From JBCFBK01 sp038562555 (GTDB lineage Bacteria > Bacteroidota > Bacteroidia > Bacteroidales > Prolixibacteraceae), in assembly GCA_038562555.1 (NCBI GenBank), contig JBCFBK010000043.1, forward strand, positions 1-48,698: a DNA stretch of 48,698 bases, read 5' to 3'. Below are positions 9,180 through 17,581 of this stretch, one piece after another (position 1 is the first letter of the stretch; the number at the start of each line of letters is the position of its first letter). The notes under the pieces are model-generated. The model was not told where the DNA came from. It saw only the letters and a list, made by a program, of their open reading frames with translations, and did no database searches. A program made the translations under genes and the position numbers.

Positions 9180-10535
9180 ATGATTATCCGGACAATTGCG
9201 CTAACGATCCTTCTTTCTTTAACGGGAATATACTGTTCATGGAGCCAACAGCCAGGCAATAAGCCGGAGAAAGAACAATGGTTTATGGACCTCGGATTCG
9301 GCATGTTCATTCACTGGAGCTTCGACTCGCAGGTCGGAGCCGTGATCAGCCATTCGATGGCCGGAGCTTCGTCTGATTACCTGGACCGTTTTGTCGGTGA
9401 ACTGCCGCTTACCTTTAATCCAAAGAGGTTTGATCCCGACGATTGGGCGGTCCTGGCCAAACTTGCCGGCATGAAATATATGGTTTTCACGACCAAGCAC
9501 CACTCGGGCTTTTGTATGTGGGACACCCGGACAGTCGATTTCAATGTGATGAATACCCCGTTTAAGCGGGATGCGCTTCGTGAAATACTGGATGCTTTCA
9601 GGAAACAGGGAATTGCCGTTGGCTTATATTTTTCGCCTGAAGACTTTCATTATCTCTACCAGCATAATATTCCCATTGGCCGCCTTCAGCACCCTATGCA
9701 TTATCCGGCAAATAATCCGGGATTAATGGCGCTGGATAAGGCACAACTCGAGGAACTGCTTACCGGTTACGGAAAGATTGACCTCATTTTTTTTGACGGC
9801 CCCGCTGAAGGACTGAAAGAGTATGCCTGGCAACTGCAGCCCGGGATCGTAGTGACGCGGGGGCAAATGCAAACCCCGGAGCAGACGCTTCCCGACAAGC
9901 CGGTACCGGGACCCTGGGAAGCATGTTTTACGATGGGCACGGACTGGCAGTACAAACCAACGAATGACCCACATAAAACGGGGACCGAAATCATCAATAT
10001 GCTTATTGAGATCAGAGCTAAGGGAGGTAACCTTCTTTTAAACGTAGGTCCCAAGCCGGACGGCGAGATCCAGATCGAACAGGAAGCGCTGCTAAGGGAA
10101 ATTGCCTTATGGAACCTGGTCAACCGGGAAGGAATTCATCAGGTCCGGCCCTGGAAGATCATTAAGCAAGATCAAACCTGGTTTACCGCCTCAAAAGACG
10201 GAAAGACTGTTTATGCCTTTGTTCAGGGAGGAAAAGAATGGAAATACGGCGAAAGGAAGGAATTTGTTTTCAGAAGCCTGAAAGGCAATACTCAAACAAA
10301 GGTAGCTATACTGGGTTACAGCAGTGAACTGGTAGAATACAAAGAAGGGTTCGACCCGCGAATACAGGTAAGTTCTACTCCGCTGGGACTGATCGTCAGC
10401 GCAGTTAACGGGCACCGGATGTATACCAATTATCAATGGCCAAACCCCATTGTACTGAAAATTGACAACGTCGATTTTAATGATGAGGACCCGTCTCCTG
10501 CTGTTAAGTCCAGCACGATCGACGGTGCAAAATGA
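9180..10535 (+). CDS. GH29 alpha-L-fucosidase, exported
   Basis: Retaining alpha-L-fucosidase that would release terminal L-fucose from the PUL-1 glycan in the periplasm or at the surface. It has 451 aa with a signal peptide (MIIRTIALTILLSL to about SWSQ). The family is recognised from GMFIHWS, FNPKRFDPDDWA, FTTKHHSGFCMWD and GIAVGLYFSPEDFH. The nucleophile is predicted to be Asp206 in LIFFDGP by position in the family. NLLLNVGPKPDGEI closes the barrel, and a beta-sandwich-like C-terminus follows (about 340-451). It lies 52 nt after the TolB-like gene, with a possible own -7 element between them. No clear terminator follows before the next sigma-factor gene. Confidence 0.93.
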   Translation: MIIRTIALTILLSLTGIYCSWSQQPGNKPEKEQWFMDLGFGMFIHWSFDSQVGAVISHSMAGASSDYLDRFVGELPLTFNPKRFDPDDWAVLAKLAGMKYMVFTTKHHSGFCMWDTRTVDFNVMNTPFKRDALREILDAFRKQGIAVGLYFSPEDFHYLYQHNIPIGRLQHPMHYPANNPGLMALDKAQLEELLTGYGKIDLIFFDGPAEGLKEYAWQLQPGIVVTRGQMQTPEQTLPDKPVPGPWEACFTMGTDWQYKPTNDPHKTGTEIINMLIEIRAKGGNLLLNVGPKPDGEIQIEQEALLREIALWNLVNREGIHQVRPWKIIKQDQTWFTASKDGKTVYAFVQGGKEWKYGERKEFVFRSLKGNTQTKVAILGYSSELVEYKEGFDPRIQVSSTPLGLIVSAVNGHRMYTNYQWPNPIVLKIDNVDFNDEDPSPAVKSSTIDGAK

Positions 10536-10640
10536 TCCGCAGACGACGGTATGCGAAATGTCAACAACTTTCAAAAAAGATTATCATCATGATCGTTCTG
10601 TTTAATTTTAATCGCAGAAAATCTTAACTTTCCCTCAAAT

Positions 10641-11237
10641 TTGGAAGGGGTGATTATAGACAGCACAGAGATAGTAAGGAAAATCAAATCGGGTGACCAG
10701 TCCGTATTTGAAAACCTGTATCGTTCTTTCTATCCCAAACTTTCGTATTTCTCCGGCCAGTATTTATTGGATGCAGATGCTGCAAAAAACATTGCCCAGG
10801 ATGTTTTCACCGAACTTTGGGAAAAGCGGGCGACCCTCCAAAACGATACCAACATCCAGGCCTGGTTGTTTACCGTCACCAAAAACAAGTCCTTAAAACA
10901 AATCAGCAAGGAACGATCGAAACAGAAATACACCGACTACGTTAAAATAAGGCAACTGGATATCAGTTACCAGTCGCTCGCCGGCTTTAACACGGATAGG
11001 TTTCTTTTTGAAGAATTACAGCAAAAGGTGGAACTGGCTTTGGCAAAACTCTCACTACCGGTCCGCGCCGTTTTTGAAAAAAGCCGCTTCGAAGACAAAA
11101 AGAACCGGGAAATTGCCGAAGAACTCGGCATCAGCATCAAAACCGTTGAAGCCCATATCTCCAAAGCGCTTAAATTACTCCGAATAGAATTGAAAGATTA
11201 CCTCCCGTTGCTGTATATGCTGTTTTTTTTAACCTGA
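10641..11237 (+). CDS. ECF RNA polymerase sigma factor (FecI-like), regulator of PUL-2
   Basis: Sigma-70 family ECF factor, 198 aa, expected to direct transcription of PUL-2 when freed by the adjacent anti-sigma FecR. Sigma-2 is seen at about 10-80 (FENLYRSFYPKLSYFSGQYL, AQDVFTELWEKR, WLFTVTKNK). Sigma-4 is at about 130-185, with the helix-turn-helix KKNREIAEELGISIKTVEAHISKAL. There is no ATG start: TTG at 10641 or GTG at 10650 are the options, and GTG would give 195 aa with an N-terminus comparable to the other two ECF factors here. A near-match to a -7 element (TAACTTTC, 10625-10632) lies just upstream, leaving a very short leader. Confidence 0.93.
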   Translation: MEGVIIDSTEIVRKIKSGDQSVFENLYRSFYPKLSYFSGQYLLDADAAKNIAQDVFTELWEKRATLQNDTNIQAWLFTVTKNKSLKQISKERSKQKYTDYVKIRQLDISYQSLAGFNTDRFLFEELQQKVELALAKLSLPVRAVFEKSRFEDKKNREIAEELGISIKTVEAHISKALKLLRIELKDYLPLLYMLFFLT

Positions 11238-11350
11238 TCATCCTGCAAGAAAATAAAAACATACGCGTTTAGGGCGGCAGGAGGATCTTAGGTAGATCAC
11301 AGGCAGATGGTCGAAGGATCAGATGCTACAAAAATTTTACTTTTTCGTTA

Positions 11351-11378
11351 GGGTAAACAGCAACCTTGAGGTTATATA
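11351..11378 (+). promoter_or_regulatory. candidate ECF-sigma promoter before PUL-2 FecR gene
   Basis: GGGTA at 11351-11355, 15 nt, then GTTATATA at 11371-11378, 14 nt before the FecR start. The same layout precedes the FecR genes of PUL-3 and PUL-4. A -35/-10-like pair just before each anti-sigma gene suggests recognition by the cognate ECF factor and autoregulation. Inferred from recurrence only. Confidence 0.5.
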
Positions 11379-11392
11379 CATACAAATCCTTT

Positions 11393-12361
11393 ATGATGGA
11401 CGAGGAAAAATTAATTCAATATATTCAGGGGAAATTAACTTCGGAAGCAGCAGTGACCGAGGTACTGGACTGGATCGAAGCCTCTGACAACAACCGGGCA
11501 GAGTACAACGCGCTAAAAGCACTTTGGGTGATGACCGGACTGAAACAGATCAGGGAACAACATTCCGGTAATTTCTTTAAAGCCGCCGCGGCGAAAAACG
11601 TTTCCCTGACGCTTAACGGGCTGATGCGCTATGCCGCTGTCTTTTTTCTGGCATTTCTCTCAGGAGCTTTCGCCTTGCATCTTTTCAACCGGAATCAGGA
11701 CGCCCCCTTGAATGAGGCATACAATGAAATACAGGTACCGAACGGTGAAAAATCGATCATTACCCTGTACGACGGGACCCGTGTATGGCTGAATTCCGGG
11801 ACAACTTTCAGATATCCGGTTACCTTTCAACCGGGAGAACGTAACGTGTATGTAGACGGGGAAGCTTTTTTTGATGTCTCCGAAAAGAAGGATCAGCCCT
11901 TTATTATTCAGGCCGACCAGTTAAAAATAAAGGTTCTGGGCACACGTTTCGATGTTTGTGCTTACCATGCCGACGACGAGTTTTTAGTAACGCTCGAAGA
12001 AGGGTCGGTACACACCAGTTCTCTTATAACCGGGACAGAACTGATTCTTTCGCCGGGCGATCAGGCCGTTTTTTCCAGGAAATCAAACCGGCTTACGCAA
12101 ACAAAGGTCAACACGGATCTTTATTCGTCGTGGAAAGAAGATTTGCTGCGGTTTCAGGATGCTCCTTTCAAAGAGGTCATTAAAAAGATGGAACGCTGGT
12201 ACGATGTCGACATCACGCTCGATGGCTCGATCGACACTGAAGAAAGCTATACCATGGCCATCAAAACCGAAAGCCTGCGGGAAATGCTGAATGTACTGTC
12301 AAAAACAACGCCTATGAAATATGAAATAAACGGAAAAAAAGTACGCATCGCGAGACCGTGA
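11393..12361 (+). CDS. FecR-type anti-sigma factor, inner membrane (PUL-2)
   Basis: Single-pass anti-sigma factor that holds the ECF factor in the cytoplasm and contacts the STN domain of SusC in the periplasm. The start is the ATG at 11393 (322 aa; ATG at 11396 is also possible), because the upstream TTG extension overlaps the promoter-like element. A cytoplasmic N-terminal domain comes first (about 1-75, EEKLIQYIQGKLTSEAA). A transmembrane helix follows at about 80-100 (RYAAVFFLAFLSGAFALHLF), then a FecR domain (about 110-210, TRVWLNSGTTFRYP, GEAFFDVSE) and a C-terminal DUF4974 domain (about 250-320, APFKEVIKKMERWYDVDI). The 155-nt gap from the sigma gene and the strong hairpins after the stop suggest it can be transcribed separately from susC. 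Confidence 0.94.
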   Translation: MMDEEKLIQYIQGKLTSEAAVTEVLDWIEASDNNRAEYNALKALWVMTGLKQIREQHSGNFFKAAAAKNVSLTLNGLMRYAAVFFLAFLSGAFALHLFNRNQDAPLNEAYNEIQVPNGEKSIITLYDGTRVWLNSGTTFRYPVTFQPGERNVYVDGEAFFDVSEKKDQPFIIQADQLKIKVLGTRFDVCAYHADDEFLVTLEEGSVHTSSLITGTELILSPGDQAVFSRKSNRLTQTKVNTDLYSSWKEDLLRFQDAPFKEVIKKMERWYDVDITLDGSIDTEESYTMAIKTESLREMLNVLSKTTPMKYEINGKKVRIARP

Positions 12362-12392
12362 AAAAAAAGGAAGTGCGGTAACACTCCCTTTT
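12361..12392 (-). terminator. minus-strand intrinsic terminator between PUL-2 FecR and susC
   Basis: GGAAGTG (12369-12375), loop CGGTAA, CACTCCC (12382-12388), extended by A-T pairs to 12365/12392. The plus strand has eight A before the stem, which becomes a T8 tail on the minus strand. The A12371/C12386 mismatch is G.U on the minus strand. Some T's also follow on the plus strand (CCCTTTTAC), so weak bidirectional use is possible. Confidence 0.6.
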
Positions 12393-12412
12393 ACAAACCC
12401 GTGCGGTAACAC
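12373..12412 (+). repeat. direct repeat GTGCGGTAACAC forming two tandem stem-loops with the same loop
   Basis: The 12-mer occurs at 12373-12384 and 12401-12412. Each copy forms a hairpin with loop CGGTAA (stems GTG/CAC, extended by flanking bases). Two identical loops (TTACCG on the antisense strand) within 40 nt could be duplicate contact sites for an RNA or protein; that is speculative. Confidence 0.7.
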
Positions 12413-12478
12413 GGATCATGGTTTTAATCAAGCCCGTCAGGACGGGATTAATTGTATAACCTTTGCAAACACAAATTT

Positions 12479-15400
12479 ATGAAAAAAAAATGGTTTAACG
12501 ACAGGGCGTCTGATGCCCTATTAAAATGGTTACGTATTATGAAACTAACCTTTCTGATCATGTTGATCACCTTTATGCACCTGAGTGCAAGCGTTTACTC
12601 CCAGCAAACTAAATTTTCCCTGTCACTAAACAGTGTCACGCTGCGGGAAGCATTGAAACAAATTGAAGATCAAAGTGACTACTTCTTCCTGTATAAGGGC
12701 GAGGATATTGATGTGTCGCAGGCCGTGAGTCTTCAGGCCGAGAACAGAGGCATCGGGGAAATCCTGGATAACCTGCTCCGGGGAACAAACATTTCGTATG
12801 AGATTATCAATCGCCAGATAGTGCTTTCGCCTGATGGAAAACCTGACTATTTCCAGCCTGCCGCTCAGCAGGAGCGGACCATATCGGGAAGTGTGACCGA
12901 TGCTGACGGCAGCCAGATTCCCGGGGTGACTGTGCTTGTTAAGGGTACCGGTAACGGAACAATTACAGACGCAAACGGCAGCTATACCTTAAGAAATGTT
13001 GCGGCCGATGCGGTCCTGGTTTTTTCTTTTGTCGGCATGCGCGAACAGGAAGTCGGCGTAGCCGGCCAAACCCGGATCGATGTCAGCCTGGAAGAAGAAA
13101 CTATTGGCATTGAAGAAGTTATTGCCATCGGTTACGGAGTACAGAAGAAAAGTGTTGTAACGGCAGCCATCAGCCGGGTAACGGCAGAACAGCTCAACAC
13201 AACAAAACCCTCACGCGTGGAAGACGCACTGAAGGGAAAAGTATCGGGTGTGCAGATTACCCAAAGCTCCGGTCAGCCGGGCTCCGATTCGAAAGTACGG
13301 ATCAGGGGGATCGGCACCGTGAACAACAGTGATCCGTTATATATTGTAGACGGAATGCCGGTAGACGGAGGGATCAACTACCTGAACCCGGTCGACATCC
13401 AGTCGGTCGAAATCCTCAAGGATGCTGCTTCGGCCGCCATTTACGGTGCACGTGCCGCCAACGGGGTGATCCTGGTCACGACCAGGAGCGGGAAGCAGGG
13501 GAAAGCGATAATCAACTACGATGTGAATTACGGCTGGCAAAACCCCTGGAAGAAAAAATCGGTGCTCAATGCACAGGAATATATGGTGATCATGAACGAA
13601 GCCCAGATCAATGACGGGAATGCACCACGCTACACACAAGCCGACATGGAGGCTTTTCAGGGCGAAGGCACCGACTGGCAGGATGAGACCTTTTATTATG
13701 ACGCTCCGGTACAGACGCACCAGGTAAGCGTAAGCGGAGGCAATGAAAAAGCCCAGTATTTTCTTTCGTTGGGCTACTATACCCAGGACGGTATCGTAGG
13801 CGGTAATTACGATAAATCGAACTATAAAAGGCTGAGCATCCGGTCGAACACGACTTACCACATTTACGAAGCGACCGACCGCAAATTTTTAAATAACCTG
13901 AAGGTCGGGATGAATGTCAGTTATGGCAGGAACAAGAGCCGGGGGATCGAAACCAATTCGGAATTCGGCTCGATTCTGGGCAGTGCCCTGACCTTTAATC
14001 CGCTGGTTCCCGTATATGCCGACGAAACGACCTCAGCGGCTATTCTGGCTCAATATCCTTATGCAGTAACTGATCAGGACGGACGGGTGTTTTCCATTCC
14101 TCCTTCCGGATTCCAGGAAATCGCCAACCCGGTAGCTATGCTGAATCAGCCCCGGGCTGAACTGTCGGCTGATGATAAGTTTGTCGGGACCTTTTGGGGA
14201 GAACTGGATGTACTTCCCGGGTTGAAGTACAGAAGCAGCTATGGCTTTGACCTGGCCTTCTGGGGAAAAGATGGTTATGAATTTCCATATTTCCTTGCGA
14301 CCCAGGGAAAAAATGTCACCCAAAGTTCCGTGTGGAGCGAGATGAACAGAGGATACAAATGGCAGCTCGAAAATGTCCTGACCTACCATGCCCTGCTTGG
14401 TGAAAAACACGACATTACGCTGGTAGCCGGACAGTCGGCCCAGAAATACATTTATCGTCAGTTGGGCGGCAGCGACTATGATTTACTGGAGCGTGATCCT
14501 TCGAAAGCCAATATCAATTCGGCCATTGCACCCCGCGACGATGAGCGGGTTTACGGAGGCACCGGCGGTTATAATTTCGCTTCGCTGGCCTCGTATTTCG
14601 GACGGCTGAGTTATAACTACGATGAACGTTACCTGCTCCAGCTTACCCTGCGGCGCGATGGTTCATCCCGCTTCGGCCCCAGCAATAAATGGGCTACCTT
14701 CCCTGCCGTATCGGTGGGCTGGAATGTGCTGAATGAACCGTATATCAACGCACCCGAATGGCTTGACGCCTTTAAAATACGCTTTAGCTGGGGTAAAAAC
14801 GGAAATGAAAATATCGGGAATTTCCGCTATACCTCGTTAATGGACGGCGGACAAAACTATTATTTCGGAGGAGGTTACCAGGTTCCGGCCGATGGCAGTG
14901 ATAACGGAAGTACCACCGGATCGATGCAGTATGGCACCTCCCCTGCAGCCATTCCCAATCCGGATGTCAGGTGGGAAGAATCAGAACAAACCGACCTGGG
15001 GTTTGATGCTTACTTCATGGACAGCAAACTGCTTTTCAGCTTCGACTACTTCGAAAAGAAAACAAACGGCATGCTGATGGACCAGCCCATCCCGAGTTAC
15101 GTAGGACAAGGCGCTCCGATTGCCAATGTGGGTGATATGGAAAACCGGGGATTCGAATTTGAAGCAGGCTGGCGCCAAACGGTGGGCGATTTCAGCTACT
15201 CGCTTTCGGCCAATGCCTCCTATCTTAAAAATGAACTGATCCGGCTGGGTAACGCCTCGGGCGAGCAGATCTATGAAACGGCAGGCGCTTCGGGCGTGGG
15301 AAGTTTTATTAAAGGCGAAAACGGTGAGGTGTGGCCCTATTTCTATGGATTCAGGACCGACGGACTCTTCCAGAATCAGGCAGAGATTGATGCCTATGTC

Positions 15401-16003
15401 AACGATGAAGGAGCAAAGATGCAGGCCAGTGCAAGGCCCGGTGATGTACGTTTTGTCGATTTCAACGGTGACGGTGTCATCAACGACAATGACAAGACGA
15501 AAATTGGCAAAGGCATGCCCGACTGGACCTTTGGCCTCACGGTGGGCGCCGAATGGAAAGGCTTTGATCTGAATCTATTCTTCTATGGAACGACCGGCAA
15601 TGATATTTTCGATTTTTCGCAGCGCGGCGATATTCCGGCCATGAACCGGCCGACCTGGATTCTGGACCGCTGGCACGGAGAAGGCACTTCGAACAAGATT
15701 CCGCGCATGACCGCTGCCAATCCGAATTCAAACTGGCGTTCGTCTGACCTCTATATCAAAGATGGCTCTTACCTGCGCCTGAAAACCTCCCAGTTGGGTT
15801 ATACCTTCCCTGACCAGTGGAGCAAAAGGGCAGGCATCCAGCGGCTAAGGCTTTATGTAGCTGCCGAAAACCTGTTCACCCTGACCGGCTATGACGGCTT
15901 TGATCCGGAAGTTGCTACCGGCGAATATACCCGGATCGGTGTTGACCGCGGGGTTTATCCGCAATCGCGGACGATTTCCATAGGAGCCAACATTACTTTT
16001 TAA
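12479..16003 (+). CDS. SusC-like TonB-dependent receptor with STN domain (PUL-2, beta-glucan type)
   Basis: Outer membrane oligosaccharide importer of 1174 aa. The ATG at 12479 is chosen over the in-frame TTG at 12452 because MKKKWFND begins the signal region, as in the other three susC genes. A signal sequence (LTFLIMLITFMHLSASVYSQ) is followed by an STN domain (about 45-115), a carboxypeptidase-regulatory-like domain (about 135-215), TonB-box-like IEEVIAIGYG, the plug with DPLYIVDGMPVDGG and AAIYGARAANGVILV, and a barrel ending SIGANITF. The STN domain fits the FecR and sigma genes directly upstream. The downstream SusD, PKD protein and GH16 suggest import of beta-1,3-gluco-oligosaccharides. 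The start codon overlaps a minus-strand TAnnTTTG element. Confidence 0.95.
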   Translation: MKKKWFNDRASDALLKWLRIMKLTFLIMLITFMHLSASVYSQQTKFSLSLNSVTLREALKQIEDQSDYFFLYKGEDIDVSQAVSLQAENRGIGEILDNLLRGTNISYEIINRQIVLSPDGKPDYFQPAAQQERTISGSVTDADGSQIPGVTVLVKGTGNGTITDANGSYTLRNVAADAVLVFSFVGMREQEVGVAGQTRIDVSLEEETIGIEEVIAIGYGVQKKSVVTAAISRVTAEQLNTTKPSRVEDALKGKVSGVQITQSSGQPGSDSKVRIRGIGTVNNSDPLYIVDGMPVDGGINYLNPVDIQSVEILKDAASAAIYGARAANGVILVTTRSGKQGKAIINYDVNYGWQNPWKKKSVLNAQEYMVIMNEAQINDGNAPRYTQADMEAFQGEGTDWQDETFYYDAPVQTHQVSVSGGNEKAQYFLSLGYYTQDGIVGGNYDKSNYKRLSIRSNTTYHIYEATDRKFLNNLKVGMNVSYGRNKSRGIETNSEFGSILGSALTFNPLVPVYADETTSAAILAQYPYAVTDQDGRVFSIPPSGFQEIANPVAMLNQPRAELSADDKFVGTFWGELDVLPGLKYRSSYGFDLAFWGKDGYEFPYFLATQGKNVTQSSVWSEMNRGYKWQLENVLTYHALLGEKHDITLVAGQSAQKYIYRQLGGSDYDLLERDPSKANINSAIAPRDDERVYGGTGGYNFASLASYFGRLSYNYDERYLLQLTLRRDGSSRFGPSNKWATFPAVSVGWNVLNEPYINAPEWLDAFKIRFSWGKNGNENIGNFRYTSLMDGGQNYYFGGGYQVPADGSDNGSTTGSMQYGTSPAAIPNPDVRWEESEQTDLGFDAYFMDSKLLFSFDYFEKKTNGMLMDQPIPSYVGQGAPIANVGDMENRGFEFEAGWRQTVGDFSYSLSANASYLKNELIRLGNASGEQIYETAGASGVGSFIKGENGEVWPYFYGFRTDGLFQNQAEIDAYVNDEGAKMQASARPGDVRFVDFNGDGVINDNDKTKIGKGMPDWTFGLTVGAEWKGFDLNLFFYGTTGNDIFDFSQRGDIPAMNRPTWILDRWHGEGTSNKIPRMTAANPNSNWRSSDLYIKDGSYLRLKTSQLGYTFPDQWSKRAGIQRLRLYVAAENLFTLTGYDGFDPEVATGEYTRIGVDRGVYPQSRTISIGANITF

Positions 16004-16023
16004 TTCTTTAAATACGACAGCAA

Positions 16024-17562
16024 ATGAAACGATATTTATCCCATTTAACGGTACTGACTGCTTTGGCAGGATCTCTGCTTCTGACTTCCTGCACCGATGA
16101 TTTCCTGAGTGCTTCCTCTACCGAAAAGCAGGAAGCCGGAGGGGCGGCCACGGAGGGTGCAATTCTGTCCAACCTCGGATCGGCATACCAGATTCTTCTG
16201 TTCGACAGTTATGCGAACAGCAATTACAATGCTGTGTTATTCATGTCCGATCTGCGTTCGGACGATATTTATAAAGGCGGCGGCGATGCGGGCGATCAGG
16301 CACAGCTTTACCGGTTATCGACCTTTACCTCATCGGCCGCAGAGAACATTTCCGGACTATGGAGTATCTATTATACCGGCCTGGCGCGTTGCAACAATGT
16401 GATCCTTGCCTGTGAAAATGCGGTCGGTGTTGAAGCTGACAAGCTGGAACAATATCGGGCCGAAGCCCATTTTCTTCGGGCCTATTACGTGCATCTGCTC
16501 TGGAAGTTCTGGGGAAACATCCCTTACTTCGAAGAGCCGCTCACCAATGCGCCCTATATGGCTCCGCAATTCACGGCCGACGATGTTTACAAAGAGATCC
16601 TCGAGGATCTTGATTTTGCCTGCACGGCCGGAAAACTGGAAATGAAAACCACAGGCGCCAATACGGGTCGGGTTTCGCGGGCTGCAGCGCTGATGCTGAA
16701 AGCAAGAGTGGTACTTTACCAAAAAGACGAAACCCGCTATGCCGAAATCACCAGGGATATGGCCGACATCATCAGCAGTGGTGAATACAGCCTGATGGCC
16801 GATTTTGGAGCCATGTGGGACGACGCAAACGAATTTTGCGCCGAGTCGGTTTTTGAGAGCAACCAGCTTCCTGAAGGGAAAACCTGGGGTGCATCCTGGC
16901 AGGGATACGGAACGAATCTTCCCGCCTTTATTTCTCCTTCCGAATTAAAAGATCCGGCAAAGGTGTTCAAGGGCGGCTGGGGATTTGGCCCGGTACGTCC
17001 GGAAACCTATGCCATTTACGAAGAAGGGGATACCCGCCGCGAGGGGTCGATCAATGCCTGGCCGGCAGGTTCCTATGGCGTCCGGTTTCAGGATACCGGA
17101 CTGTTTATGCGCAAATATGCCGCCCGTGTGGGCTATAACCCTCCTCCGGGCGACCAGGACCTGAATTACACCAATAACCTGCGGATTTTCCGTTATGCCG
17201 AAGCCCTGCTGAATTATGCCGAGCTGGTGGGCATGCACGGGCAATCGGAACAAGGGGGTGTATCGGCCCAGACCTGTCTCGACCAGATCCGTGAGCGGGC
17301 CTTTGGAGCCAGCGCTTCAATCGCGGTAACTGCGGGCAACATCAAACTGGAACGCCGCCGCGAATTTGTCGGTGAAGGCATGCGTTTCTGGGACCTGATC
17401 CGCTGGGGAGATGCGGTTACTACGCTGACCGAGAATAATACGGCCTATAACTCGGTGCGGACTTTCCAGGAATGGATGAAATACCTGCCGATTCCGCAGG
17501 CTGAAATGGAGGTAACCAAAGGTACCGAATTTGAGCTGGTACAAAACGGACAGTGGAATTAA
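16024..17562 (+). CDS. SusD/RagB-family glycan-binding lipoprotein (PUL-2)
   Basis: 512-aa surface lipoprotein with lipobox LLLTSC (Cys23), 20 nt after susC. Classical SusD pattern: FSASST-like N-terminal segment, EQYRAEAHFLRAYYVHLLWKFWGNIPYFEEPL, TPR-type helices (ALMLKARVVLYQKD), and the C-terminal RRREFVGEGMRFWDLIRWGDAV with the terminal QNGQWN. It forms the lid of the SusC barrel and binds the target glucan. Confidence 0.95.
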   Translation: MKRYLSHLTVLTALAGSLLLTSCTDDFLSASSTEKQEAGGAATEGAILSNLGSAYQILLFDSYANSNYNAVLFMSDLRSDDIYKGGGDAGDQAQLYRLSTFTSSAAENISGLWSIYYTGLARCNNVILACENAVGVEADKLEQYRAEAHFLRAYYVHLLWKFWGNIPYFEEPLTNAPYMAPQFTADDVYKEILEDLDFACTAGKLEMKTTGANTGRVSRAAALMLKARVVLYQKDETRYAEITRDMADIISSGEYSLMADFGAMWDDANEFCAESVFESNQLPEGKTWGASWQGYGTNLPAFISPSELKDPAKVFKGGWGFGPVRPETYAIYEEGDTRREGSINAWPAGSYGVRFQDTGLFMRKYAARVGYNPPPGDQDLNYTNNLRIFRYAEALLNYAELVGMHGQSEQGGVSAQTCLDQIRERAFGASASIAVTAGNIKLERRREFVGEGMRFWDLIRWGDAVTTLTENNTAYNSVRTFQEWMKYLPIPQAEMEVTKGTEFELVQNGQWN

Positions 17563-17581
17563 CAACTTAACTTGAATCAAT

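Larger units (their letters stand above)
12361..12465 (-). ncRNA. predicted cis-antisense RNA opposite the PUL-2 susC leader
   Basis: The minus strand carries TAAATTTG (plus 12479-12472) overlapping the susC start codon. The predicted RNA runs about 105 nt through three stem-loops (plus 12433-12446, 12399-12414, 12365-12392) and ends in TTTTTTTT. The last hairpin has a plus-strand A.C mismatch that is a G.U pair in the antisense RNA. This is the best of the four examples. It resembles DonS-type PUL antisense RNAs. The start site is inferred and no -33 box is visible. Confidence 0.5.

Noticed and set aside
12365..12414. CRISPR or other array suggested by tandem identical hairpins
   Set aside because: There are only two 12-nt copies, with no regular spacers and no cas genes anywhere in the window.
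13337..13861. 174-codon minus-strand open frame inside the PUL-2 susC
   Set aside because: Shadow of the coding strand; its residue order mirrors conserved susC codons and it has no independent motif.
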